The translations under genes were made by a program, and so were the position numbers. DNA of 64,000 nucleotides from Nocardioides sp. (GTDB taxonomy: Bacteria; Actinomycetota; Actinomycetes; Propionibacteriales; Nocardioidaceae), in the NCBI GenBank assembly GCA_020636915.1, contig JACJWV010000002.1:124001-188000 (forward strand), read 5' to 3'. The notes beneath the pieces are model-generated. The model saw only the letters and a program-made list of their open reading frames with translations. It ran no database searches and was not told the origin of the DNA. Of this stretch, positions 16,584 to 25,484 are shown piece after piece; position 1 is the first letter of the stretch; each line of letters begins with the position of its first letter.

Positions 16584-18968
16584 GTGAGCCTCACCCTCGC
16601 CGAGGCCCGGGCCCGGGCCGCCTCGATCTCGGAGGTGTCCTACGAGGTCGACATCGACCTCACCGACCCCGCCGCCGACCGCTTCGGCAGCCGTACGACG
16701 GTGCGGTTCACCAGCAGCTCCGACCGCACCTTCGTGGAGCTCACCGCGGCGACCGACCTGGAGGTCACCCTGGACGGGATCCCGCTCGAGCCGCCGTACG
16801 ACGGCCGCCGGCTGCACCTCGCGGGCCTCGGCGGCCGCCACGTGCTGACGGTGGCCGCCCGGCTGCCCTACGTCACCGACGGCGAGGGCATGCACCGCAC
16901 CGTCGACCCGGCCGACGGGGCGACCTACCTCGGCGCCTACCTCGGGCTCGACGTCGCCCAGCGGCTCTTCTGCTGCTTCGACCAGAACGACCTCAAGGCT
17001 CCGGTGACGACGACGGTGTCCGCCGACCCCGGGTGGACCGTGCTCGCCAACGGGCGACCGGTCCGTGAGGGTGGCGGACGCTGGGAGTTCGCACCCACGC
17101 CACCGATCCCGGTCGCGCTGGTCTGCGTGGTGGCCGGACCGTGGGCCTCGGTCCGGTGGGAGCACGCCGGGCTGCCGTTCGGCTGGCACGCGCGTGCCTC
17201 GCTCGCCGGTGAGCTCGCGCGCGACGCCGACGAGCTGCGTGCCGTCACCGAGGCGTGCTTCGATCACTACGCCACGATCCTCGACGAGCCCTACGCCTTC
17301 GACTCCTACGACCAGGTCTTCGTCCCCGGGCTCAACTGGGGTGCCCAGGAGCAGCCGGGGTGCGTGATCCACCGCGACGAGATGCTGCCGACCGGCCGGC
17401 TGCCCGAGGACGTGCGGCTGCTGCGCGGCGCGGTCATCGCCCACGAGATGGCCCACATGTGGTTCGGCGACCTGGTGACGATGACCTGGTGGGAGGACAC
17501 CTGGCTCCAGGAGTCCTTCGCCGACTACATGGGCTACCGGGTGGCCGCCGACGCCGCCGGGATGCCAGGCGCGCTCCTCCTCCACGAGGCGGGCCGCAAG
17601 CCCACGGCCTACGTCGCCGACGAGCGCCGCTCGACCCACCCGATCGCCCCGGAGCCGGCCGACGTCCCGGACGTGGCGTCGGCCGCGACGATCTTCGACG
17701 CGATCTCCTACGCCAAGGGCGCCTCGGTGCTCCGGCAGCTGGTCACCTGGCTCGGCGACGATGCGTTCCTGCGCGGCCTGAACACCTACCTGCGCCGGCA
17801 CCGCCTCGCCAACGCCACCCTCGCCGACTTCGTGGCCGCGCTCGACGAGGCGACGGACCGCGACGTCCGGTCGTGGGTCGAGGTGTGGCTGCGGCGCACC
17901 GGCTTCGACACGCTGCGCGTCGAGCGCGACGGCGAGGTCCCGGTCCTGCACCGCGACGGGGTCCGGCCCCACCGGGTCCGCGTGACGGCGTACGACGACG
18001 CCTGGGTGGCCACCGAGGAGCTGGTCGTCGACGTCGCCGACGAGCCGGTCCCCCTGGCCGAGCTGGCCGGGCGGGTCGTCGTGCCGAACAGCCGCGGTGA
18101 GACGTTCGCCCGGGTCGTGCTCGACGAGCGATCGGCGGCTGCTGTCGACGACGGGCTGTGCCGCATCGACGACGACCTCGTGCGGGCGGTGCTGTGGACG
18201 GTGCTCCTGGACCGGGTGTGGACGCGCGACCTCGACGCGGCCGTCTTCGCCGAGCTGGTCGCCCGGCATCTGCCGGGCGAGCGCAGCGCCTCCCTCGTCA
18301 CCGTCGTGCCCGACCGGGCCCTGGGCAGGGTGCTGCCGCTGCGCCTGCCCGGGCCCGTCGCCGACGTCCTGGGCTCCCTCGCGGGGGCCTGCGGGACCGG
18401 GCTGCTGCACGCGACGTCACCCGACCACGCCACGGCGTTCGCCACCGGGTTCGCAGCGACGACCCGCGACACCACGACGCTGGAGAGCTGGCTCGTGGCG
18501 GACGCCATCGGCACGCTCCCCCTCACCCCGGGCCTGCGCTGGCTCGTGGTCCGCCGGCTCGCGGCGCTCGGCGCCCTCGACGCGGAGGCGATCGAGCGCG
18601 AGCCCGGCCTGACCGGCGACCTCGGCGCAGCCGCCGCGCTCGCAGCCCGGCCGACCCGCGCGGCCAAGGACCAGGCCTGGGCGGTCGTCGCTGACCCGGC
18701 CGTCGGCAACCGGCTGCTCACCGCCACGCTGACCGGGCTGTGGTCGGTCGAGCAGACCGACCTCCTCGCGCCGTACGTCGAGCGCTACCTGCGGGAGGCA
18801 CCGGCCTGGGCGACGCGGGGCGACGGGTTCGCGCAGGTGATCGGGCAGGCGCGGCCGTTGCTCCCCCTGACTCCGGCCCAGTGGACCCTGCTGGACGCCC
18901 AGCTCGCGGGCGACCTGCCCGTCGTGCTCCGCCGGAGCTGGGCGGACTGGGCGGACGACCTGGGCTGA
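16584..18968 (+). CDS. pepN: M1-family aminopeptidase N
   Basis: The 794-aa zinc aminopeptidase removes N-terminal residues from peptides in the cytoplasm. The zinc site is HEMAHMWFGDL (about 287-297) with the distal Glu in QESFADY; the transition-state Tyr is in AISYAKGASVL. The substrate N-terminus motif, usually GAMEN, here reads GAQEQ (about 252-256): the essential Glu is kept but Met and Asn are replaced. Length is slightly below the usual 840-870 aa. The GTG start lies 6 nt after a TAGGGT hexamer with no Shine-Dalgarno, so it is probably leaderless. No signal peptide. Confidence 0.93.
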   Translation: MSLTLAEARARAASISEVSYEVDIDLTDPAADRFGSRTTVRFTSSSDRTFVELTAATDLEVTLDGIPLEPPYDGRRLHLAGLGGRHVLTVAARLPYVTDGEGMHRTVDPADGATYLGAYLGLDVAQRLFCCFDQNDLKAPVTTTVSADPGWTVLANGRPVREGGGRWEFAPTPPIPVALVCVVAGPWASVRWEHAGLPFGWHARASLAGELARDADELRAVTEACFDHYATILDEPYAFDSYDQVFVPGLNWGAQEQPGCVIHRDEMLPTGRLPEDVRLLRGAVIAHEMAHMWFGDLVTMTWWEDTWLQESFADYMGYRVAADAAGMPGALLLHEAGRKPTAYVADERRSTHPIAPEPADVPDVASAATIFDAISYAKGASVLRQLVTWLGDDAFLRGLNTYLRRHRLANATLADFVAALDEATDRDVRSWVEVWLRRTGFDTLRVERDGEVPVLHRDGVRPHRVRVTAYDDAWVATEELVVDVADEPVPLAELAGRVVVPNSRGETFARVVLDERSAAAVDDGLCRIDDDLVRAVLWTVLLDRVWTRDLDAAVFAELVARHLPGERSASLVTVVPDRALGRVLPLRLPGPVADVLGSLAGACGTGLLHATSPDHATAFATGFAATTRDTTTLESWLVADAIGTLPLTPGLRWLVVRRLAALGALDAEAIEREPGLTGDLGAAAALAARPTRAAKDQAWAVVADPAVGNRLLTATLTGLWSVEQTDLLAPYVERYLREAPAWATRGDGFAQVIGQARPLLPLTPAQWTLLDAQLAGDLPVVLRRSWADWADDLG

Positions 18969-19293
18969 CCTGGGCCTCTGCCCTGGCGCCGTTCTCGTTC
19001 AATGGAGGCTCTTGTGACGCATCCGTGGGTAGCTGGTCGGCTGGCCCGCGCGGTGGCCGACCGGCTCGAGGGGCGCGGTCGCCCGCCGGGCTCCGCCCGC
19101 GCCGCCGCTACGTGGCCGCCCGCGCCACCACCATGGGTCCCCGAAGTCTCAGCGGTCACACCAGCCACGCCAGGTCGAACCGGTCGGGGGAAACCCGCAC
19201 GACACGCCGCCCCGGCCCGGCGTGTCGTGCGGGTCTCCCCGGGCAGGTGGCGGCCCGGGACCTCGATCCGCTACCCGACCGCCCGGCGAGCTG
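18969..19293. other. Intergenic stretch between convergent pepN and prs
   Basis: About 325 nt. It contains the strong inverted repeat at 19193-19234. An ATG-initiated frame from 19002 crosses this region and runs into the prs 3' end, but its Arg/Pro/Ala composition and lack of any motif argue against a gene. Otherwise I see nothing. Confidence 0.5.
19193..19234. terminator. Bidirectional terminator: perfect 17-bp inverted repeat between pepN and prs
   Basis: Arms ACCCGCACGACACGCCG and CGGCGTGTCGTGCGGGT are perfectly complementary around the loop CCCCGGCC. It lies between the 3' ends of convergent genes, the usual place of a shared terminator. The right arm shares GGCGTGTCGTG with the array after coaA (39048-39058). 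Confidence 0.75.
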
Positions 19294-20274
19294 CTAGCTG
19301 GCCCCGTCGAACATCGAGGTGACGGAGCCGTCCTCGAACACCTCGCGGATCGCCCGGGCGACCAGGGGGGCGATCGAGAGGCAGGTGAGCTTGTCGAACT
19401 CGCGGTCGGGGCTCAGCGGCAGCGTGTTGGTGACCACGACCTCGGCGGCGGCGGAGTTCTTGAGCCGGTCGACCGCCGGGTCGGAGAGGATCGCGTGGGT
19501 GGCGGCGATGATCACGCCCGCGGCGCCCTCGGCCATGATCGCGTCGGCGGCCTTCACGATCGTGCCGCCGGTGTCGATCATGTCGTCGACCAGCACGCAC
19601 ATCCGGCCGCGGACGTCACCGACGACGCGGTTGGCGACGGTCTCGTTCGGACGGTCGACGCGGCGGGTCTTGTGGATGAACGCCAGCGGCGCACCGCCGA
19701 GGCGGGCCGACCAGCGCTCGGCCACCTTGATCCGGCCGGCGTCCGGCGAGACGACGGCGAGGGGCTGGTGGCCGTACTTCTCGCGGACGTGGTCGGCGAG
19801 GATCGGCAGCGCCATCAGGTGGTCGACCGGGCCGTCGAAGAAGCCCTGGATCTGATCGGCGTGCAGGTCGACCGTGATCAGCCGGTCGGCGCCGGCGGTC
19901 TTGAACAGGTCGGCCATCAGCCGCGCCGAGATCGGCTCGCGGCCCTTGTGCTTCTTGTCCTGCCGCGCGTAGCCGTAGAACGGCATGACCACGGTGATCC
20001 GCTTGGCCGACGCGCGCTTGAGGGCGTCGACCATGATCAGGTGCTCCATGATCCACTCGTTGATCGGAGCGGTGTGGCTCTGGATCACGAAGGCGTCGCA
20101 GCCGCGGACCGACTCCTCGTAGCGGACGTAGATCTCGGAGTTCGCGAACTCGTACGCCGACTGCGGGACCAGGTCGGTCTCCAGGAGCGTCGCCACCTCC
20201 TCGGCGAGCTCGGGGTGAGCCCGGCCGCTGAAGACCATGAGGTTCTTCTCGGTGGTCTTCTTGTATCCGGTCAC
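19294..20274 (-). CDS. prs: Ribose-phosphate pyrophosphokinase
   Basis: The 326-aa enzyme makes PRPP from ribose 5-phosphate and ATP for nucleotide, His and Trp synthesis. It shows SEIYVRYEESVRG, PFYGYARQDKKHKGREP (ATP loop), DLHADQIQGFFDGPVDHL, VVSPDAGRI and the PRPP-binding loop VLVDDMIDTGGT. Length and motifs match class I Prs. It starts with GTG 35 nt after glmU, in the conserved glmU-prs order of actinobacteria, so it is likely co-transcribed with glmU. Confidence 0.97.
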   Translation of the reverse strand: MTGYKKTTEKNLMVFSGRAHPELAEEVATLLETDLVPQSAYEFANSEIYVRYEESVRGCDAFVIQSHTAPINEWIMEHLIMVDALKRASAKRITVVMPFYGYARQDKKHKGREPISARLMADLFKTAGADRLITVDLHADQIQGFFDGPVDHLMALPILADHVREKYGHQPLAVVSPDAGRIKVAERWSARLGGAPLAFIHKTRRVDRPNETVANRVVGDVRGRMCVLVDDMIDTGGTIVKAADAIMAEGAAGVIIAATHAILSDPAVDRLKNSAAAEVVVTNTLPLSPDREFDKLTCLSIAPLVARAIREVFEDGSVTSMFDGAS

Positions 20275-20309
20275 GCGAACAGCTCCTCGGTCGCCAGGAG
20301 GGTTGTCGG

Positions 20310-21800
20310 TCAGGATTCTGCCACGTCCTGTTCACCCGCCGGTGCGCCGCCCGCCTCGTCTCGCAGGGCGGCCTCGGCCGCCTCCGCCTGGGGGGTGCCG
20401 GCTCGCTTCCGCTGCGCCCACCGCTCGATGATCCGCTGTGGCCCGCTCGAGACGGCCAGGGCGCCGGGCGGGACGTCACGGCGTACGACGGTGCCGGCTC
20501 CGGTCGCGGCGCCGTCGCCGATCGTCACCGGGGCCACGAACGTGTTGTTGGACGCGGTCCGCGCCTGCCGGCCGACCGTGGTGCGGTGCTTCTGCATCCC
20601 GTCGTAGTTGGCGAAGATCGTGCCCGCGCCGATGTTGGTGCCCTCGCCGATCTCGGCATCTCCGACGTAGGAGAGGTGCGGGACCTTCGCCCCGTCGCCG
20701 ATCGTCGCGTTCTTGGTCTCGACGAACCCGCCGATCTTGCCGCCGGCGCCGAGGCTCGTGCCCGGCCGGAGGTAGGAGAACGGCCCGACGTTCGCGCCGG
20801 CACCGATGACCGCGAGCTCGCCGTGGGTGCGGACGACGCGGGCGCCGGCACCGATCTCGCAGTCCTTCAGCGTGCTGTCGGGGCCGACGACGGCGTCCTC
20901 CGCCACGACGGTCGCGCCGAGCAGCTGCACGCCGGGGAGGATCGTCACGTCGGGCTCGAGCACCACGTCGGCATCGACCCACGTGGTGGCCGGGTCCATC
21001 ACGGTCACGCCGTCGCGCATCCACCGGTCGACGATCCGGCGGTTCATCTCGGCGCCCATCCGCGCGAGCTGGGCACGGTCGTTGACGCCCTCGGTCTGCA
21101 TCACGTCGTCGATGGGGTACGCACCGACGGTCAGGCCGTCCTCCCGGGCGATCGCCACCACGTCGGTGAGGTAGTACTCGCCCTTGGCGTTGTCGTTGCC
21201 GATGCGCGGCAGCGCCGCCAGCAGGAACTCGGCGTCGAGCGCCAGGATCCCGGAGTTGATCTCGCGCACCTCGCGTTGTGCCGGCGTCGCGTCCTTCTCC
21301 TCGACGATCGCCTCCACGTCGCCCTCGGCGTTGCGGAGCACCCGGCCGTAGCCGAACGGGTTGTCGACGATGCCGCTGAGGATGCTCACCGCGCGCTGCG
21401 CGGCCTCGTGCTCGGCCGCGAACGAGCGCAGCGACCCGCCCTCGAGCAGGGGCGTGTCGCCGTACGCCACGAGCACGGTGCCCGACAGCGAGCCCACGGC
21501 CTCGACGGCCATCCGCACCGCGTGTCCCGTGCCGAGCTGCTCGTCCTGGACGGCGAGCACGGTGTCGGGGGCGATCTCGCGGAGGTGCGCGGAGACCTCC
21601 TCGCGCTGGTGGCCGACCACCGTCACGATGCGCTCCGGCCCGGTCTCCCGGGCCGCCGCCAGGACGTGGCCGATCATCGTGCGGCCCGCGATCGGGTGGA
21701 GCACCTTCATCGTCTTGGACTTCATCCGCGTGCCACCGCCCGCGGCGAGCACGACGACCGTCAGCCCGCTCTTCTGCCCGCTCTCCTGCTCTGCGCTCAT
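20310..21800 (-). CDS. glmU: Bifunctional N-acetylglucosamine-1-phosphate uridyltransferase / glucosamine-1-phosphate acetyltransferase
   Basis: The 496-aa enzyme performs the last two steps of UDP-GlcNAc synthesis. The N-terminal pyrophosphorylase domain shows VVVLAAGGGTRMKS and VAYGDTPLL. The C-terminal left-handed beta-helix domain (from about residue 265) has hexapeptide repeats ending with VGRQARTASNNTFVAPVTIGDGA. An extended C-terminal tail (about 465-496) is Ala/Glu-rich as in other actinobacteria. The tRNA-Gln gene lies 1 nt upstream on the same strand, so tRNA and mRNA may be one transcript. glmM and glmS are in this window too. Confidence 0.97.
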   Translation of the reverse strand: MSAEQESGQKSGLTVVVLAAGGGTRMKSKTMKVLHPIAGRTMIGHVLAAARETGPERIVTVVGHQREEVSAHLREIAPDTVLAVQDEQLGTGHAVRMAVEAVGSLSGTVLVAYGDTPLLEGGSLRSFAAEHEAAQRAVSILSGIVDNPFGYGRVLRNAEGDVEAIVEEKDATPAQREVREINSGILALDAEFLLAALPRIGNDNAKGEYYLTDVVAIAREDGLTVGAYPIDDVMQTEGVNDRAQLARMGAEMNRRIVDRWMRDGVTVMDPATTWVDADVVLEPDVTILPGVQLLGATVVAEDAVVGPDSTLKDCEIGAGARVVRTHGELAVIGAGANVGPFSYLRPGTSLGAGGKIGGFVETKNATIGDGAKVPHLSYVGDAEIGEGTNIGAGTIFANYDGMQKHRTTVGRQARTASNNTFVAPVTIGDGAATGAGTVVRRDVPPGALAVSSGPQRIIERWAQRKRAGTPQAEAAEAALRDEAGGAPAGEQDVAES

Positions 21801-21801
21801 G

Positions 21802-21880
21802 CTCCCCGGGTAGGAGTCGAACCTACGTCGCTAGTCCTGATTCAAAGTCAGGCGGGCCCTGCCGGCAGACCAACCGGGGA
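21802..21880 (-). tRNA. tRNA-Gln (anticodon TTG)
   Basis: On the minus strand, acceptor arms TCCCCGG and CCGGGGA pair perfectly, followed by discriminator G and no encoded CCA. The anticodon arm is CCTGA-CTTTGAA-TCAGG giving anticodon TTG (Gln). The T arm is GTAGG-TTCGACT-CCTAC. The D arm (GGTC/GGCC with a 9-nt loop) and the 9-nt variable region are slightly long, giving 79 nt. The position next to glmU and prs matches a tRNA-Gln gene in other actinobacteria. Its 5' 18 nt recur twice upstream. Confidence 0.85.
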
Positions 21881-22007
21881 TTGCTTGTCCCTGCGGCCCG
21901 CCTGGCGGGGCTGGCAGCTCCGCCCGGCAGACCAACCGGGGATAGGCACCTAAGGCTAGGGCCCGCCTGGCGGGGCGGCACGCACGGCCCGGCAGACCAA
22001 CCGGGGA
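21863..22007 (-). repeat. Three tandem copies of the tRNA-Gln 5' end (18 bp, 62-65 bp pitch)
   Basis: The 18-bp sequence CGGCAGACCAACCGGGGA (plus strand) occurs at 21863-21880 (inside the tRNA), 21925-21942 and 21990-22007. The two upstream copies are each followed on the minus strand by a GCCCCGCCAGGCGGGCC hairpin-like block and lack the tRNA 3' half. They lie in the 5' leader of the tRNA. Confidence 0.9.
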
Positions 22008-22033
22008 AGGTCGATGACCAGCCCACAGGTTAC

Positions 22034-22083
22034 GGGTCGTGTGCCTGAGAACGCGCCATGGCTCGTTCTCAGGCGCACGACCC
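22034..22083. repeat. Palindromic repeat, copy 1 of GTCGTGTGCCTGAGA family
   Basis: Twenty-bp arms, GGGTCGTGTGCCTGAGAACG and CGTTCTCAGGCGCACGACCC, surround a 10-nt loop, with one mismatch. The arm core recurs at 34621-34666 and 35632-35681. It lies between divergent tRNA-Gln and a plus-strand gene, so a simple terminator role is not obvious here. Confidence 0.85.
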
Positions 22084-22186
22084 ACACGCGCCGGGCAGTC
22101 TCACCGAACCGCGAACGCGGGGACGCGCCCGGGGTTACCGTCCACGGGCGGGAGCTCCCGCCACACTCGGGACGCTGGAGGACTCC

Positions 22187-23779
22187 GTGCGAACGCGCAG
22201 ACCGACGTCGCTGGCCGCGGTGGCCGCGCTGGTCACGACCGCCTGGGCGGGCGCCCTCGTGGCACCCGGCTCACCGGCGACCGGATCGCCCCCGACGGCC
22301 CGCGTGGAGCGGGCCGCAGGCTCGGGGACCCTCGCCGTGTCCCCCACCCGGTTCGTCGGCGGGCAGTCGCTCACCTGGACCGGCAGGCTCCCCCACGGGG
22401 GCGTCCGCACGATCACCCTGCAGCGCTTCCTGAACCGTCCCGGCGACACCTGGATCGACGTCCAGGACTTCTCGGCCCGGACCAACGCCGACGGCTCCTT
22501 CTCCTTCCACTACCCGGCCCCGGACATGATCGACATCGGGTTCCGCGTGAAGTCGGGCAGGTACGTCACCGAGAAGCTCGACCTGTTCCCCGACCAGCAG
22601 GACGTCGTGCTGTGGGCCGAGCAGCCGCTCCTGAGCGGGTCGGGGCGGGCGCCCACCCAGCGCGTCGTGGCGGGTCTGCCGTTCACGATCGTGGCCGACA
22701 CCGCACCGGTGGCCGGGATGCCCGTGTTCGCCGGTCGGGTCCTGACCCTGCAGCGGCGGGTCGACCCGACCACCTGGGTCCCCGTCGGCGTGTCCGTCGT
22801 GGACCGTTCCGGCCTGGGCCGCTTCCTGGACCTCACCCAGGTGATCGGGAACCCCGTCTACCGGGTGATCGAGGGCGACGTGACGACCGGCCGCAACCAG
22901 ATCGGCTGGTACCCCTCCTTCCCGACCTACCTCGACGTCGCGTCGACGCGCGGCCGACCGGCGGTCCCGGGTACGTCGGCCCGGCCGGACCGGACGACGC
23001 ACGACGTCGGGTCGCCCGGCCACGTGCAGCGCGCCGCGACGACCGCGGCCCTCCGGTGGAGGTGGGGCTACCCGATCTTCGACTTCGACTGGACCTCCGG
23101 CGAGTCCCTGACCTCCAGGCCCTGGCGGGGCTCACGGCCCCGGGGCGAGTGGACCGAGTTCCTCGGCGGCACCGGCCGGGTCGCCAAGCGCAGCGGCCAG
23201 CTCGGGGTGTGGAGCGGGCGCACCGACCGCTACGGCAGCGGGAACCGGGGGACGACCGCCACCACCCTGCACGGCAACGCGCAGAGCTACGGCCGGTGGG
23301 AGCTCAAGCTCCGGACGGTCACCCGCACCGGCGGGCCGCGGTACCTGGTCCGCGTCCAGCTCGTGCCCGAACGGGCGCGGGACTACGACTGCGGTACCCA
23401 CAACATCACGATCGCCGAGGTCCGGCAGGGCGAGGGGGACGCCCTCATCGGGGCGACCAAGGGCCGGACCCGGTGGTCCCGCACGATCCGGCTCGGGAAC
23501 ATCGAGAACAGCGCACCGTCCGTCGGGGTCGAGCTGATGGACGACCACGTCACCTGGTTCGTCGACAGCCAGCCGGTCGGCGTGCTGAAGGCGCGCAAGG
23601 TCACCGGGGGCGTGCCGATGACCCTGCGCCTGAGCCTGGTCGGCAGCGACGACCACGAGATGGCCAACACGACGCTGCTCTCGGACTGGCAGCGCGGCTT
23701 CCCGCTCAACCGGTCCCCGGGCGTGCTCCACGGCCCCTCGCTCACGAGGTCGACGCACACCTCGTCCTGCGGCGCCTGA
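22187..23779 (+). CDS. Secreted protein with C-terminal GH16-like (concanavalin-fold) domain
   Basis: The 530-aa protein starts at a GTG preceded by GGAGGA. A signal peptide (about 1-27) is followed by two beta-rich segments (about 45-130 and 145-240) that look like Ig-like or carbohydrate-binding modules, then a C-terminal domain (about 290-520). That domain resembles GH16: SYGRWELKLRTV, YDCGTHNITIAEV and VTWFVDSQPVG. The catalytic ExDxxE signature is not recognisable; the corresponding strand reads HNITIAE, so the domain may bind rather than cut glycans. Function is inferred only from fold-level similarity. Monocistronic, followed by ligC after 39 nt. Confidence 0.7.
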   Translation: MRTRRPTSLAAVAALVTTAWAGALVAPGSPATGSPPTARVERAAGSGTLAVSPTRFVGGQSLTWTGRLPHGGVRTITLQRFLNRPGDTWIDVQDFSARTNADGSFSFHYPAPDMIDIGFRVKSGRYVTEKLDLFPDQQDVVLWAEQPLLSGSGRAPTQRVVAGLPFTIVADTAPVAGMPVFAGRVLTLQRRVDPTTWVPVGVSVVDRSGLGRFLDLTQVIGNPVYRVIEGDVTTGRNQIGWYPSFPTYLDVASTRGRPAVPGTSARPDRTTHDVGSPGHVQRAATTAALRWRWGYPIFDFDWTSGESLTSRPWRGSRPRGEWTEFLGGTGRVAKRSGQLGVWSGRTDRYGSGNRGTTATTLHGNAQSYGRWELKLRTVTRTGGPRYLVRVQLVPERARDYDCGTHNITIAEVRQGEGDALIGATKGRTRWSRTIRLGNIENSAPSVGVELMDDHVTWFVDSQPVGVLKARKVTGGVPMTLRLSLVGSDDHEMANTTLLSDWQRGFPLNRSPGVLHGPSLTRSTHTSSCGA

Positions 23780-23818
23780 GGACCGGCCCGGTCGGTGCTG
23801 GCGGCTAGCCTCGGCAGC

Positions 23819-24904
23819 GTGGACCTGCCCGTCATGCCGCCCGTCCGGCCGATGCTCGCGAAGGCCGTCAAGGGCATCCCCGACCCTGCGAGGTCCGGCG
23901 GGCTCAGCTTCGAGCCCAAGTGGGACGGGTTCCGGTGCCTGGTGTTCAAGGACGGCGACGAGGTGGAGCTGGCCAGCCGCAACACCAAGCCGCTGACCCG
24001 CTACTTCCCCGAGGTCGTCGCCGCGATGCGCGAGCAGCTGCCGGCCCGCTGCGTGCTCGACGGGGAGATCTTCGTGTCGATCGACCGGCGCCTGGAGTTC
24101 GAGGTGCTGCAGGAGCGCATCCATCCCGCGAAGTCCCGCATCGACATGCTGGCGGAGAAGACCCCGGCGTCGTACGTCGCGTTCGACCTGCTCGCGCTCG
24201 GCGACGAGTCGTACGCCGACCGGCCGTTCGCCGAGCGGCGCGCGGCCCTCGAGCAGGCGCTCGCCGGACTCGACGGCCCCTGCTACCTCACCCGCACCAC
24301 CACCGACGCCGGCGAGGCGGAGGCGTGGTTCCACCAGTTCGAGGGCGCCGGGCTCGACGGGGTGGTCGCGAAGCCGCTGGCCCTGCCGTACCAGGAGAAC
24401 GCCCGCAGCATGCTCAAGATCAAGCACGAACGCACTGCTGACGTGGTCGTGGCGGGCTACCGCGAGCACAAGACGAGCACGCCGGAGCGGCCGCTGCTGG
24501 GCAGCCTGCTGCTGGGCCTCTACAGCGACGGCGAGCTCCAGCACGTGGGGGTCAGCGCCAGCTTCACGGAGAAGCGCCGCGCCGAGCTGATCGAGGAGCT
24601 CCAGCCGCTGGTCGTCGACATCCAGGACCACCCGTGGGGTCGGTGGCAGGAGTTCCTGACCGCGAACCCCGACCGGGTCCCGGGGACCCAGAGCCGCTGG
24701 AGCCAGGGCAAGGACCTGTCGTTCACGCCGCTGCGGCCCGAGCGGGTGCTCGAGGTCGCCTACGATCACATGGAGGGCCGGCGGTTCCGCCACACCGCTC
24801 AGTTCCGGCGCTGGCGCACCGACCGCGACCCGGAGTCCTGCGGCTACGAGCAACTGGACGAACCGGTCAGCTACGACCTCGCTAGGATCCTGGGCGTCGA
24901 CTAG
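23819..24904 (+). CDS. ligC: ATP-dependent DNA ligase LigC
   Basis: The 361-aa ligase seals nicks, acting with NHEJ/base-excision-type repair in actinobacteria. The GTG start gives MDLPVMPPVRPMLAK, which is the conserved LigC N-terminus; a TAGCCT hexamer lies 7 nt before it (probable leaderless start). The adenylation motif is EPKWDGFR with the nucleophile Lys. Further nucleotidyltransferase motifs are DGEIFV, YVAFDLLAL, LDGVVAK and LKIKHERTADVVV. An OB-fold domain follows from about residue 215. No polymerase or nuclease domain is fused, as expected for LigC. The next gene starts 12 nt later. Confidence 0.93.
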   Translation: MDLPVMPPVRPMLAKAVKGIPDPARSGGLSFEPKWDGFRCLVFKDGDEVELASRNTKPLTRYFPEVVAAMREQLPARCVLDGEIFVSIDRRLEFEVLQERIHPAKSRIDMLAEKTPASYVAFDLLALGDESYADRPFAERRAALEQALAGLDGPCYLTRTTTDAGEAEAWFHQFEGAGLDGVVAKPLALPYQENARSMLKIKHERTADVVVAGYREHKTSTPERPLLGSLLLGLYSDGELQHVGVSASFTEKRRAELIEELQPLVVDIQDHPWGRWQEFLTANPDRVPGTQSRWSQGKDLSFTPLRPERVLEVAYDHMEGRRFRHTAQFRRWRTDRDPESCGYEQLDEPVSYDLARILGVD

Positions 24905-24916
24905 AGAGGTCACGAG

Positions 24917-25477
24917 ATGTCCGAGAACGCCAGCACGGAGGACTACGACGTCGTCCTGCTGATCGAGCAGGCGCTGACGCAGCAGGACGCGGCTCAGGTG
25001 CACTCGCTCCACGAGGGGCTCGAGCAGCCCGTGACCTACCACGTGCTGCTGCCCCTGGAGGACGCCGCGGCCCGCATCGAGTCGGCGATGGGCTCGCTCA
25101 CCGCCGGCGACATGCTCGCCTCGCCGACGATGCCGATGAGCGAGGTCGACCTCGACGCCGTGCGCAAGGACTGCGAGGACCGCTCCGACAGCGAGCTCTC
25201 CCAGACCCTCGCCGCGCTGCGCGCCAGCGGTGCCACCGCCCGCGGCCAGGTCGTCACCGACCCGCCGATCGACGCCCTCGCCGCCAAGCTCGCCGAGGTC
25301 GACGGTCGCGAGGCGATCATCCTGACCCGCCCGCACGTGGTCTCGGAGTTCTTCCACCTCGACTGGACCTCCAAGGCCCGCCGTCGGCTCGGCGTCCCGA
25401 TCCTGCACCTGCTCGAGCACGAGACCTTCGACCAGCAGGCCGAGGGCTACGGCGAAGAGGGCGTGACGGGGCTCTGA
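24917..25477 (+). CDS. Conserved hypothetical protein, possibly nucleotide-binding alpha/beta fold
   Basis: The 186-aa cytoplasmic protein is not recognised. It has alternating strands and helices (YDVVLLIEQ, REAIILTRPHVVSEFFHLDW, VPILHLLEH) that suggest a Rossmann-like or UspA-like fold, but without a clear ATP motif. It has an acidic N-terminal half with no Cys except one. The ATG is preceded by GAGAGG at good spacing. It is 12 nt after ligC and 7 nt before the next gene, so it belongs to the ligC transcript. Function cannot be stated. Confidence 0.75.
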   Translation: MSENASTEDYDVVLLIEQALTQQDAAQVHSLHEGLEQPVTYHVLLPLEDAAARIESAMGSLTAGDMLASPTMPMSEVDLDAVRKDCEDRSDSELSQTLAALRASGATARGQVVTDPPIDALAAKLAEVDGREAIILTRPHVVSEFFHLDWTSKARRRLGVPILHLLEHETFDQQAEGYGEEGVTGL

Positions 25478-25484
25478 TCGACGA

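Noticed and set aside
19002..19322. 106-codon plus-strand frame after pepN
   Set aside because: Runs through the inverted repeat and into the prs 3' end; Arg/Pro/Ala-rich without motif.
21863..22007. Possible CRISPR-like array because of three evenly spaced repeats
   Set aside because: Only three copies, the repeat is the tRNA 5' end, spacers are related to each other, and no cas genes are nearby.
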